A stretch of 34,458 nucleotides of DNA from Chloroflexota bacterium (GTDB taxonomy: Bacteria; Chloroflexota; Anaerolineae; UBA1429): assembly GCA_021372475.1 (NCBI GenBank), contig JAJFUJ010000092.1, forward strand, positions 1 to 34,458, read 5' to 3'. Numbering within the stretch: the stretch's first letter is position 1; every line of letters starts with the position of its first letter. Of this stretch, positions 23,134 through 30,695 are shown piece after piece. Both the position numbers and the translations under genes were made by a program. The notes beneath the pieces are model-generated. The model made no database searches and was not told where the DNA came from. It was given only the letters and a program-made list of their open reading frames with translations.

Positions 23134-25042
23134 AAGAATCCTTAGCGCGTAATACGCGCATATCCCCCAACCGCTTCGTGATACGGCGGCTGTCGAGGTC
23201 TTCAAGCAGCGCCAAAGCGTATTTGCGGCTGGTGCCCAGTAAGTCGCGTACCTCTGCTGCGGTGATGTTATCATGAATCTGCAGGTAGTCGACCACGCGC
23301 TTTTCCATCGCCCGATATATCTCGGCGCTGAACAGCACATTGTCGCCAATCCTGATGAGTTTGCCCGATTGAAGCATATAGGTGAGCAGTTCATCACTGA
23401 TGAGTTTTTCTATTTCGCTGGTTGGCGGCGGAGTGAATCCCGCTTGAGCGAAAGCGTTGATGACATTCGTAATTGTACGCTGCTGCAAGTCGCTGAGGGC
23501 GGGTGACCAGCCCTGACGGCGGATAAGCATATTATCTGCCGTAACTATACCTTCAGTAACTGCCCTCTCCAGTATCTGGTTGGCAAAAGCAGGCGGCAAT
23601 CTAAGGCGGCTCTTGAGCTCTTCGCGTGGCATTCCCATAGCCAGGGGAGCGCGCCGCTCATAATCCTGCAGCGTTTCTAGGATAGAATCACGCAGATTAT
23701 TCCATATGCCGATAGTCACCAGCCCAGAGTTAGCCTGGAGCAGCGGGCCGCCAGCCACATCACCCAGCACAAGCACTTGTCCATGCTCGATGAGCTGAAG
23801 CGCGGCAGCTTCGGCCTCGGCCGGATCAACGCCGCTCACGGCAACGAGCTCGCGCATATCCAGGAGTCGTGCTTTGAGCAAGGTTTGCAGTAGCAGCTCC
23901 TCGGATGTCCCGTTTAGCAGTTTATTCAAGTGGTCGATTATATCCTGCTGGAAGCGGCGGTATCGCCGTGCGGGATTCACCTGGACAATAACACCGCCTG
24001 CCAGTGTTTGGTTCAGCGAGGACGAACGGATAATAAAGCGGTCGCCGCGCACCAGGGCTACTGGTTTGGTCAGGCGCAGTTGCACCCAACCGGAGCTGCC
24101 CGGCGCCAGTTCTTTACTATCCAACAGGCGCAGATGACAGGGAGTCTGCGCTGCACCAGAGTGAAAATCCAGTTCAACATTGTGCCGAAGCGCCGATGGG
24201 GCGCTGGCCAATACCTCAAGCCTGGCATCTGCCAGGGTAGTGGCAGTCAGCCAACCGGGCGTTGTCAGCACCTGCCCCCGGTAAAGTTCCTCTGGTTCGA
24301 CCCCGGTTAAGTTCACTGCGACGCGCGTGCCCGGCTGCGCTTCCTGTTCCTTGGTCTTGTGGGTTTGCAGGCTGCGGATACGTGACTTGACCGTGCCAGG
24401 CACAATCACGACCTCATCGCCCACGTGCAGACGTCCGTCGACCAGTGTGCCAGTAACAACCGTGCCAAAGCCGGTGATGCTGAACGAGCGATCGATGGGC
24501 AGCCTGGGGCGGCCGATATCACGGGGCAAATCGGCCTTATCCAGCAGGCGATCCAGCTCGTGCTTAAGTTCATCCAAACCAGCTCCTGTTAGAGCCGAGA
24601 CGGGGATTATTCTGGAATTGGCGAATATCGTATGCTGCAGGCTCTCGCGGACTTCCTCCTGCACCAGTTCGAGCCAATCCGGGTCACTTATCAAGTCTGC
24701 TTTGGTGAGTGCCACCACCCCTTGCGGAATGCGCAACAAATTGAGGATAGCCAGATGCTCGCGCGTTTGCGGCATCACCGCTTCATCGGCAGCGACAACC
24801 AACAGCGCGATATTGATGGAGCCTACGCCTGCCAGCATGTTGTTGGTAAAGTCCTCGTGGCCGGGGACATCAATGATACTTACCTCGCGTCCGCTCGGTA
24901 ATTTGAACCAGGCGAAGCCCAGGTCAAGTGTCATCTGGCGAACCTGTTCCTCACGCAGTCGATCCGGGTTGATACCCGTCAGCGTATGTACGAGGGTGGA
25001 TTTGCCGTGGTCCACATGGCCGGCAGTGCCAATGACAAACAT
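23111..25042 (-). CDS. selB: Selenocysteine-specific elongation factor SelB
   Basis: A 643-residue GTPase that delivers Sec-tRNA to UGA codons marked by a SECIS hairpin. The G domain has GHVDHGKS (8-15), DVPGHED (58-64) and TKAD (113-116); RSFSITGFGTVVTGTL opens domain II, as in SelB rather than EF-Tu. Domain III ends near residue 360, and the remaining 280 residues are winged-helix repeats that bind SECIS, ending at RDLLGTSRKYALALLEDLD. Length is typical (about 610-650). SelB implies that the organism reads UGA as selenocysteine, but selA, selC and selD are not in this window. Its ATG lies 3 bases after the stop of the coiled-coil gene, with only a distant GAGG, so translation is probably coupled. 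Confidence 0.93.
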   Translation of the reverse strand: MFVIGTAGHVDHGKSTLVHTLTGINPDRLREEQVRQMTLDLGFAWFKLPSGREVSIIDVPGHEDFTNNMLAGVGSINIALLVVAADEAVMPQTREHLAILNLLRIPQGVVALTKADLISDPDWLELVQEEVRESLQHTIFANSRIIPVSALTGAGLDELKHELDRLLDKADLPRDIGRPRLPIDRSFSITGFGTVVTGTLVDGRLHVGDEVVIVPGTVKSRIRSLQTHKTKEQEAQPGTRVAVNLTGVEPEELYRGQVLTTPGWLTATTLADARLEVLASAPSALRHNVELDFHSGAAQTPCHLRLLDSKELAPGSSGWVQLRLTKPVALVRGDRFIIRSSSLNQTLAGGVIVQVNPARRYRRFQQDIIDHLNKLLNGTSEELLLQTLLKARLLDMRELVAVSGVDPAEAEAAALQLIEHGQVLVLGDVAGGPLLQANSGLVTIGIWNNLRDSILETLQDYERRAPLAMGMPREELKSRLRLPPAFANQILERAVTEGIVTADNMLIRRQGWSPALSDLQQRTITNVINAFAQAGFTPPPTSEIEKLISDELLTYMLQSGKLIRIGDNVLFSAEIYRAMEKRVVDYLQIHDNITAAEVRDLLGTSRKYALALLEDLDSRRITKRLGDMRVLRAKDSSTTAPGE

Positions 25043-25045
25043 AGC

Positions 25046-26281
25046 TTACTGCGCCTCTTCGCCCAGCATCCCATGCATATTTGCCACCAAGTCCTGAAAC
25101 GCTTTGGCCTGTTGTTTCATTGTTACAAGCTGAGCGTGACGAATCTGATTGATCTCACCCATAATGTTGGCCTGAAGATTCTTGATGCCTTCTATGAGCT
25201 CATTATCAGTTTCAGTGCTGTCCTGGCGATACTGTTCCAGGTCGGCCAGACGCTGTCCAATACCGGAATCGATTTCATCTTGGGCTGCCGATGCCTTCTC
25301 GCGGCGTTCGGTTTCCTGAGCCCAGCGGCGGTCCCACTCTGAGCGCCACTCTCGGAACTCGCGGCGCAACTGCTCCTCCCCAAGGCGCTGGGCTTGCCTT
25401 AGCTGATCTTGCTGCTGGCTTACTTGTTGTGCAATTTCCTGAACATCGCGCAGCACGCGCCGGTTGCGCTCATGCTGGTCGGTAAAGTAGCGTAACTGCT
25501 CTGACCATGTCTCCAACTGGTGGGCAAAACCTTCCATGCGGCGCCCCCAATCCGCCAACACCTGGGCGCGGTCGCGATCGGAACGGCGCTGTGTTTCGAG
25601 TAATTCATCTTGTTTTTGAGCGATCTCATTGCGCATAGACTGAAGCTCGTTCATTTGCTGCTCAAGGCGCGTAAAGGTCGATTCCAGCAAGAGCGTGCGC
25701 CCTTGCAGCTCCTGACGCTGCTTATTTATGCCTTCCAGTTCTGTTTCAATCTGGGTCAAGCGTACCAACGCCTGCTCATTGCGGTCGATTGCCTGCCGAA
25801 TGCGGTCCTCCCGGCCGGGATCACGCTTGGCAAATTCCTCAAATGCCTGTTGATTGCGCAGGATGAGTTCGTTCAACCGACGGTCTTCGGTTTGGCGCGC
25901 TGCCAACCCCTGCTCAAGAGGGGTAAAGCGCAGCAGGTCGTTTTGGATTTCCTGGATCGCGCGCTGATCCTGCTCACGCTCAGCCTGCCGGTTGCGGATG
26001 AAATCGGCATCGGCCTTTTGGCTCTCCTGCCGGATTTCTGCCAGACTAACCCCCATCTGGTCGCGTGTGTAGCGCAGCGCCTCTTCCACTTCAGCGATAT
26101 GCGCTAGGCTCGATTGGTTCTTGGTCACGCGGTCTTCCAGAGCAGCCAGGCGCTGCGCCTGGTCGGCGATAGTTACCTGCTGCTGATCGATGATCGTCTG
26201 CAGACCAGCAATAGTGGCTTTGTGACGGCGTAATTCCTCATCGAGCCAGCCAGTATTGGGCATATTAGAAGTGCTTGACAT
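25046..26281 (-). CDS. Long coiled-coil protein of unknown function
   Basis: A 411-residue, very charged, Glu/Gln/Arg-rich protein that is predicted to be almost entirely alpha-helical coiled coil from about residue 10 to 400, with no signal peptide, membrane segment or recognisable enzymatic motif. Heptad-like runs occur throughout, for example IADQAQRLAALEDRV and ELQSMRNEIAQKQDELLE. Similar low-complexity composition makes homology hard to judge. It is the middle gene of three: it starts 42 bases after the L,D-transpeptidase (AAGGA 4 bases before ATG) and ends 3 bases before selB. A structural or scaffold role is a guess. Confidence 0.7.
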   Translation of the reverse strand: MSSTSNMPNTGWLDEELRRHKATIAGLQTIIDQQQVTIADQAQRLAALEDRVTKNQSSLAHIAEVEEALRYTRDQMGVSLAEIRQESQKADADFIRNRQAEREQDQRAIQEIQNDLLRFTPLEQGLAARQTEDRRLNELILRNQQAFEEFAKRDPGREDRIRQAIDRNEQALVRLTQIETELEGINKQRQELQGRTLLLESTFTRLEQQMNELQSMRNEIAQKQDELLETQRRSDRDRAQVLADWGRRMEGFAHQLETWSEQLRYFTDQHERNRRVLRDVQEIAQQVSQQQDQLRQAQRLGEEQLRREFREWRSEWDRRWAQETERREKASAAQDEIDSGIGQRLADLEQYRQDSTETDNELIEGIKNLQANIMGEINQIRHAQLVTMKQQAKAFQDLVANMHGMLGEEAQ

Positions 26282-26323
26282 GTATCCTTACCTCGATCGT
26301 ATATATTGGTAAACAGGATGCCT

Positions 26324-27829
26324 TTAATCTAGTATAAAGACAACAGTGCCGATTTCGATCCAGTCGTAAAGCCAGGTAGCGTCTTCGGTGTCGAGCACGA
26401 TGCACCCATATGAGCACTGCCCGCCCAGGGAGTTTTCCCACATAACCTGCTGGTCAGCGCGGTACGGCAAGGCATGAAATCCATTCTCGATGCCGTTCTC
26501 GGTATCATCATTGGTATAGTAAAGGCCGATCCACCACGGCATTTGCAGGCCGCCCCATTGTGAGGCTAATGCAAGCGGGATTTTATCCAGCACAGGGAAG
26601 CGGCCGGAACGAGTCGGTGAGCCTTTTTTGCCATCGCACATCGGGAAAGTGCGGATTACCTGATGATTTTCATATACGCGTACAAGATGCTCGCTCAGGG
26701 ACACTTCGACCCGTTTCGGCGGTGTAATTGCATCATTCACCTCGATCATCACTTGCTGAGCTTCGGCGAGTTCTGGGTCGAGGCTGATCGCCAATTCCAA
26801 CGACTCGCGGGCGCCGTACCAATCCTGTTCAACTGCCTGACCGCGTGCTACGCCGAGGTATCCTTGCGCTAACATAACATCGGTATCGCGGTAGCCGGTG
26901 TTGATTTTCCGGACACGGCTCAAGCAGTGAACCACTTCTTCCCAATCCTGGAGCTGATACGCCCGCACGCCATCCATATAAAGCATGAGCGAACGCCTAA
27001 CCTCATGCAGCTCGGAATTGCTGGCATCCAGGCGAATTGCGGCATCCAGGTCAGCCTGTGCATCTTCAAGATCGTTTACCTGTAGCGCAAGCTTGCCTCG
27101 CTCAAAGTGGGCTTTCGACAGCTCCTGGCGAGCTCGCGCGTCATCGGGCGCCAGTGTGCGTATATGCCCCAGTTCGGTGATGGCGTTATCCCAATCCTGG
27201 GTGGCTTCATATGCTTCAACCTGGCTGAAAAGCGCGGCCACCTGCTGCGCTATATCGATGGTGGCAGTAGGAGCAGCGACCGGCGTCGGCAGTTCGAGCG
27301 CCTGCACCTGGAGAGGACGGCTGGCACGAAACGCGCCGGCCAGCCCTAGCACGATTGCTACTGCTGCCAGGGCTACTACGAGCAGCCCGATGGCTGGCAG
27401 TCGCGGATTCTGGGCAGGATCTGACCCTTGTTCCGGCGCGCCTGATATGAACAGAGGCTTGGCTGCTTTGGAGATACGTCTGGGCGGCTGAAGCGCCTTT
27501 TGGGGTGGTGGCGTTTTACGCTGGGATTGGGTCTGCTTTGGCTCAGGCTTGGGTGCGCCTTGAATCGTTGATAAGGCTTCCTGCACGCGCGGGCTTTCCG
27601 GGAACAACTGCTTAGCTTCCTGTAAAAGACGCAGGCTCTCAGCCTTGTCATCGGCTAACCAGGCTAACCATAACCAGGCATCCTCTATCTCTGGAGAGGC
27701 ATGAATAACTCGCTGCAAGATGATGCGCGCCCGCTCACGCTCACCACGCTGCGCTAACTGGATGCCTTCCTCAAGAAGCGTCGAATTATTCTGTGATTTC
27801 TGGGGCACAGAATGGGTGCGCGGTGACAT
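26324..27829 (-). CDS. L,D-transpeptidase (YkuD domain) with TPR repeats
   Basis: A 501-residue membrane protein. Residues 1-90 form a cytoplasmic helical domain, 91-143 a Pro/Lys/Gln-rich linker, 144-167 a transmembrane helix, about 190-370 TPR-like repeats outside the cell (DNAITELGHIRTLAPDDARARQELSK and so on), and 375-501 the YkuD catalytic domain. Family members cross-link peptidoglycan stems through 3-3 bonds. The active site is GGQCSYGCIVLDTEDA with catalytic C476; H452 precedes it in HALPYR. The usual SHGC histidine is tyrosine (Y474). Start ATG has AAGGAG 4 bases upstream, and the gene heads the operon with the coiled-coil protein and selB. Confidence 0.87.
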   Translation of the reverse strand: MSPRTHSVPQKSQNNSTLLEEGIQLAQRGERERARIILQRVIHASPEIEDAWLWLAWLADDKAESLRLLQEAKQLFPESPRVQEALSTIQGAPKPEPKQTQSQRKTPPPQKALQPPRRISKAAKPLFISGAPEQGSDPAQNPRLPAIGLLVVALAAVAIVLGLAGAFRASRPLQVQALELPTPVAAPTATIDIAQQVAALFSQVEAYEATQDWDNAITELGHIRTLAPDDARARQELSKAHFERGKLALQVNDLEDAQADLDAAIRLDASNSELHEVRRSLMLYMDGVRAYQLQDWEEVVHCLSRVRKINTGYRDTDVMLAQGYLGVARGQAVEQDWYGARESLELAISLDPELAEAQQVMIEVNDAITPPKRVEVSLSEHLVRVYENHQVIRTFPMCDGKKGSPTRSGRFPVLDKIPLALASQWGGLQMPWWIGLYYTNDDTENGIENGFHALPYRADQQVMWENSLGGQCSYGCIVLDTEDATWLYDWIEIGTVVFILD

Positions 27830-27857
27830 ATCGCTCCTTAAAGACTAAGCTGCCTTA

Positions 27858-27885
27858 ATTATAGTGCTACAAAAGTAACTGGCAA
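27858..27885 (-). promoter_or_regulatory. Promoter of the L,D-transpeptidase-selB operon
   Basis: Minus strand: TTGCCA (27885-27880), 16-base spacer, consensus TATAAT (27863-27858). Leader of about 20-25 bases to the ATG at 27829. Confidence 0.72.
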
Positions 27886-27929
27886 TAATACGCAGCGGCA
27901 ACATTTACAACTACTGCGTCAAGTGGTTT

Positions 27930-28167
27930 CAGGGTGTTGAAAAAGAAGCTCTGTTCCTGATACTTGCCCACAGGGGAACAGGAGGCGTCATTCCGGCGCA
28001 AGCAGGAATCCAGTATTAATCTGATATATAATGAAATATATCATATAATAACAAGAATAAAAGTAAGACTCAAATGGATTCCTGCTTGCACGGGAATGCT
28101 ATGCGAGTTCAAGTCGGCCTTTTCAGACACTATGGTGTCTCCAACTGGATACTTTTTCCACACCCGC
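27930..28167 (+). mobile_element. MITE copy 2 (238 bp)
   Basis: Second copy of the element at 18009, in the same orientation. Terminal repeats are CAGGGTGTTGAAAAAG (27930-27945) and CTTTTTCCACACCCGC (28152-28167), now diverged by a few bases. Target duplication AGTGGTTT lies at 27922-27929 and 28168-28175. The inner inverted repeat is clearer here: CATTCCGGCGCAAGC plus AGGAATCCA against TGGATTCCTGCTTGCACGGGAATG in complement, 24 bases with two mismatches. It sits exactly between two divergent promoters and leaves both intact. Confidence 0.88.
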
Positions 28168-28180
28168 AGTGGTTTGCAGT

Positions 28181-28209
28181 TTGCCAAACGGCAGTTTCGC
28201 GCCTATAAT
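28181..28209 (+). promoter_or_regulatory. Promoter of the bS22-like gene
   Basis: TTGCCA (28181-28186), 17-base spacer and consensus TATAAT (28204-28209); start near 28216 gives a leader of about 37 bases. It begins 5 bases after the MITE target duplication. Confidence 0.82.
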
Positions 28210-28252
28210 TACTTTCTGCTACAGGTGATATCCAGGGAGAGGAGGAAACCGA

Positions 28253-28345
28253 ATGGGCAGCGTCATCAAAAAGCGCCGAAAAAAGATCGCACGCCACAAG
28301 TATCGTAAGATGCTCAAAAAGATGCGGTGGCAGCGTCGCAAATAG
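28253..28345 (+). CDS. bS22-like ribosomal protein (AURKAIP1/COX24 domain), 30 residues
   Basis: A 30-residue, extremely basic protein that starts MGSVIKKRRKK and ends MRWQRRK. This agrees closely with the small protein bS22 of mycobacterial ribosomes and with the AURKAIP1/COX24 domain of the mitochondrial small subunit (mS38), as I remember them (MGSVIKKRRKRM at the start, RKLLRKTRVQRR near the end). bS22 lies in the 30S subunit near the decoding region. The gene has everything expected of a real one: a near-consensus promoter, a strong Shine-Dalgarno (GGAGGA) 6-7 bases before ATG, and a terminator 16 bases after the stop. It is monocistronic. The high Lys/Arg content (17 of 30) fits rRNA binding. 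Confidence 0.88.
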   Translation: MGSVIKKRRKKIARHKYRKMLKKMRWQRRK

Positions 28346-28360
28346 GTTTCCAACCGCCTC

Positions 28361-28399
28361 AAGACGCAGAGAAAATAGCTAGTTTTTTCTGCGTCTTTT
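28361..28399 (+). terminator. Rho-independent terminator of the bS22-like gene
   Basis: AAGACGCAGA (28361-28370), a 17-base loop, TCTGCGTCTT (28388-28397), then TT. A further A/T pairing (GAAAA with TTTTT) can zip part of the loop. It lies between two convergent genes. Confidence 0.8.
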
Positions 28400-28408
28400 A
28401 TTATGTTT

Positions 28409-29662
28409 CTAGTCACTTAAGGCATTGACGAGCGCCAGCAGGTTTTCTTCAGGGATTCCTGACTGGATATTATGTACCGCGCTGAACACCATGCCGCCTC
28501 CCTGACCCAACAAGGTGATATTGCGGTGCACGTCAGCGGTAATTTCGTCAGGGGTACCGAACGGCAGGATGCGCTGAGTATCCACACCGCCGCCCCAGAA
28601 CACCAGCCTGTCGCCCCATTTGCGTTTGAGTTCCTCAGGCTGCATTCCCGCAGCAGAAATCTGTACCGGGTTGATGATATCAACGCCCGCTTCAATGAAA
28701 TCATCCAGAAATTCCGTGATGGAGCCACAAGTATGGTAAAAAGTCTTCCAGGAAGTGTGGGCATGCACCCAATCGTTGAGCTTTTTGTGGTACGGTTTAT
28801 AGAGAGCGCGATAAGCCTCCGGCGAGATAAAGGGGCGGTCCTGCGAGCCAAAATCGGTGCCGCTGATAAAGATGGTGCAGATACGGCTGCCCACCGCCTG
28901 CCGATAGAGTTCGAGATTATGCAGGGCTATCTCACACTGCCGGTTGAATATGCTGTGGATATATTCTGGATATAAAGCGGTGGCCATATACCAATCGGCA
29001 ACGGCGCGGATTCCTTTGGGATGGGGTATCGCAGTGCCCGGCACAAAAGCGATGTCGCCAAAGCCGCCCTGCCCAAAGTTGCCGATCAGTGCGCGAGCGC
29101 TGCTTTCGAACAATTCCTGACTGCGAGTTTCGAGCAAGCGCAGTTCCTCTTCGGTATATGCATGGTACATATCCCGAACCCATTCCTCCGCATCGAGCAT
29201 CTCAGGGTCATAAGGCTGCTGACGTTCAATGGCATCATGGTAGTAGCCTCCGGCGGGCATATGGGCAGAGGGTGCTAGGCTCCGGTCTCCTTGTGGATAT
29301 TGGTACAGGCTTCCATCTGGATTGAGCTGCGTATTGAACCCGCCGGGCACCAGTACCGGCGTGCCGTCAAACAAGGTAAAAGGCTTCCAATCTCGCTGCG
29401 GATAACCGAAAAAGGTGCTATCATCACCCAGGCCGATGATATCTACTCCCAGCGCATCGAGCACATCCTCGTCCAGCTTCCCAAGCATCTGATACGGTTC
29501 GTGTATCTGTACCGGTCTGGCCGGTAGCCCCAGCGCACCGCGCAGCCGGTAGAGCGATGAAGCGGAAATACCGGTTACACTGGTGGCCCCAAGATCAAAC
29601 GGCACCCGGTCTGGCTGTCGGTGGGTGAGCGCTAACTCGACTCTGGCACGTGGCGTAAGCAT
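28409..29662 (-). CDS. UroD-superfamily protein, probable corrinoid/methyl-transfer type
   Basis: A 417-residue member of the uroporphyrinogen decarboxylase superfamily, longer than the haem enzyme (about 350). It begins with TPRARVELALTHRQPDRVPFDLG, the usual start of MtaA-like proteins. FYHTCGSITEFLDDFIEAGVDIINPVQISAAGM carries the His/Cys pair that binds zinc in methyltransferase members, and LVFWGGGVDTQRILPFGTPDEI follows. TDFGSQDRPFISPEAYRALYKPYHKKL is also typical. The two UroD-like proteins of this window share only fold-level similarity, so they are not a recent duplication. Substrate unknown. No corrinoid-binding protein is next to it. Confidence 0.83.
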   Translation of the reverse strand: MLTPRARVELALTHRQPDRVPFDLGATSVTGISASSLYRLRGALGLPARPVQIHEPYQMLGKLDEDVLDALGVDIIGLGDDSTFFGYPQRDWKPFTLFDGTPVLVPGGFNTQLNPDGSLYQYPQGDRSLAPSAHMPAGGYYHDAIERQQPYDPEMLDAEEWVRDMYHAYTEEELRLLETRSQELFESSARALIGNFGQGGFGDIAFVPGTAIPHPKGIRAVADWYMATALYPEYIHSIFNRQCEIALHNLELYRQAVGSRICTIFISGTDFGSQDRPFISPEAYRALYKPYHKKLNDWVHAHTSWKTFYHTCGSITEFLDDFIEAGVDIINPVQISAAGMQPEELKRKWGDRLVFWGGGVDTQRILPFGTPDEITADVHRNITLLGQGGGMVFSAVHNIQSGIPEENLLALVNALSD

Positions 29663-29692
29663 AATTTACCGCCTTTTGTCTAGCATGTACGT

Positions 29693-29721
29693 ATAGTAGT
29701 CAAAGAACAGTTGCAGCGCAA
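29693..29721 (-). promoter_or_regulatory. Promoter of the second UroD-like gene
   Basis: Minus strand: TTGCGC (29721-29716), 17-base spacer, TACTAT (29698-29693). It is back to back with the plus-strand promoter at 29740; 18 bases separate the two -35 elements. Confidence 0.55.
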
Positions 29722-29739
29722 CGCGTGGTTACGAGTTCA

Positions 29740-29768
29740 TTGACAACCTCCCTGATGACACATATACT
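29740..29768 (+). promoter_or_regulatory. Promoter of the leader-MBL-folP-folK transcript
   Basis: Consensus TTGACA (29740-29745), a 17-base spacer and TATACT (29763-29768). One of the best sigma-70 type promoters in the window. Start expected near 29775, 270 bases before the first gene. Confidence 0.8.
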
Positions 29769-29774
29769 CTTTGC

Positions 29775-30044
29775 ACTATGGGTATTTACTGGTTAAGTGT
29801 AGATGTATCCTGGCATTTATACGCCTGACAAGCGTAAATGCGAGGGATTACGCTTGTTAGGCCGCGATGGAGCCCCGTATGTCGGACTGGAGCTTTCATC
29901 CCATAGGATTGCTGGAAAAGGGGAATAACACCACCGGATAAACGTTGCACTTTCCCCAATGAACGCTGTCCCGATGATAGATAATATATAGCTCGGACTT
30001 TTTGTCGGCGCCTACGAGCATTATATGCGTGAGTGAGGTTCGTG
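29775..30044 (+). ncRNA. Structured leader RNA upstream of the folate operon (class unknown)
   Basis: This 270-base stretch has no long gene. Three segments can pair in two exclusive ways: A (29813-29824, GCATTTATACGC) with GCGTAAATGC (29832-29841), or CCTGACAAGCGTAA (29824-29837) with TTACGCTTGTTAGG (29848-29861; 13 of 14 positions pair). A 16-codon ORF (29778-29828, MGIYWLSVDVSWHLYA) starts almost at the 5' end and stops inside the first hairpin. A third stem may form further on (GGGGAA near 29919, TTCCCC near 29963). I match it to no known riboswitch. It may be a cis-acting leader or an independent small RNA. Confidence 0.45.
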
Positions 30045-30695
30045 ATGGAGATAACCTGGTTTGGGCAATCGTGCTTTCGCCTCAAGAGCCGTAGTTTAAC
30101 GGTCATAACCGATCCGTACAGCCCCGAGATCGGCTTGAAACTGCCGCGCCAAGCAGCGACAATCGTTACTATCAGCCACAACCATGATGACCATTCCTGT
30201 GTTGCTGCGGTAAAAAGCGGAGCCTTTGTTATCTCTGGGCCGGGAGAATATGAAGTACAAGGTATCTTTGTGCTGGGGATCTCGTCGTTCCATGACGCAA
30301 ATAACGGCCAGGATTTGGGGCGTAACACGGCTTATCGCATCGAATTTGAGGACCTTGCCATCTGTCATCTGGGCGACCTTGGCCACATGCCCAACCAAGA
30401 GCAGACGGAGCTGCTCACTGGAGCGGATGTCCTGATGGTTCCAGTGGGCGGTCACTCTACTCTGAACCCAGCCTTGGCGGCAGAGGTCGTTAATTTACTG
30501 GAACCACGCATTATCATCCCCATGCATTATAAAGTGCCAGGCTTGCTAGCGCAGCTCGATTCTCCCAAGCGCTTCCTAAGCGAACTAGGCGCGGAACAAC
30601 CTGAGAAGCTTGAGACGCTTATCGTTACTAGAAGCGAATTAGGGGATAATCCGCCTGAAACTGCTCGGGTTGTGCTTTTGGAGGTCAAGCAATGA
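30045..30695 (+). CDS. Metallo-beta-lactamase-fold hydrolase (UlaG-like)
   Basis: A 216-residue metal-dependent hydrolase of the small UlaG-like group. The metal motif is HNHDDH (45-50); further ligands are likely H83 in SSFHD, D111 in CHLGDLGH and H161 in IIPMHYKVPG, in family order. It opens with the group's MEITWFGQSCFRLK. Substrates in this group vary (lactonase, phosphodiesterase, amidase). GTG 30033 is in frame upstream, but ATG 30045 has GAGG 6 bases before it. Its TGA overlaps the folP ATG by four bases, and both it and folP share the promoter at 29740, which suggests, without proving, a link to folate or pterin metabolism. Confidence 0.85.
   Translation: MEITWFGQSCFRLKSRSLTVITDPYSPEIGLKLPRQAATIVTISHNHDDHSCVAAVKSGAFVISGPGEYEVQGIFVLGISSFHDANNGQDLGRNTAYRIEFEDLAICHLGDLGHMPNQEQTELLTGADVLMVPVGGHSTLNPALAAEVVNLLEPRIIIPMHYKVPGLLAQLDSPKRFLSELGAEQPEKLETLIVTRSELGDNPPETARVVLLEVKQ

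Noticed and set aside
24327-25097. 256-codon plus-strand frame opposite selB
   Set aside because: Serine/arginine-rich shadow of a conserved gene with no start signals.
18001-28175. The two similar 236/238-bp segments as CRISPR or REP arrays
   Set aside because: Only two widely spaced copies, each with its own target duplication; there are no spacers, so a MITE explains them.
29775-30044. Known riboswitch or tRNA-Sec in the leader
   Set aside because: I could not find the core motifs of TPP, cobalamin, SAM, glycine, FMN or THF riboswitches, nor an acceptor stem with CCA/T-loop.
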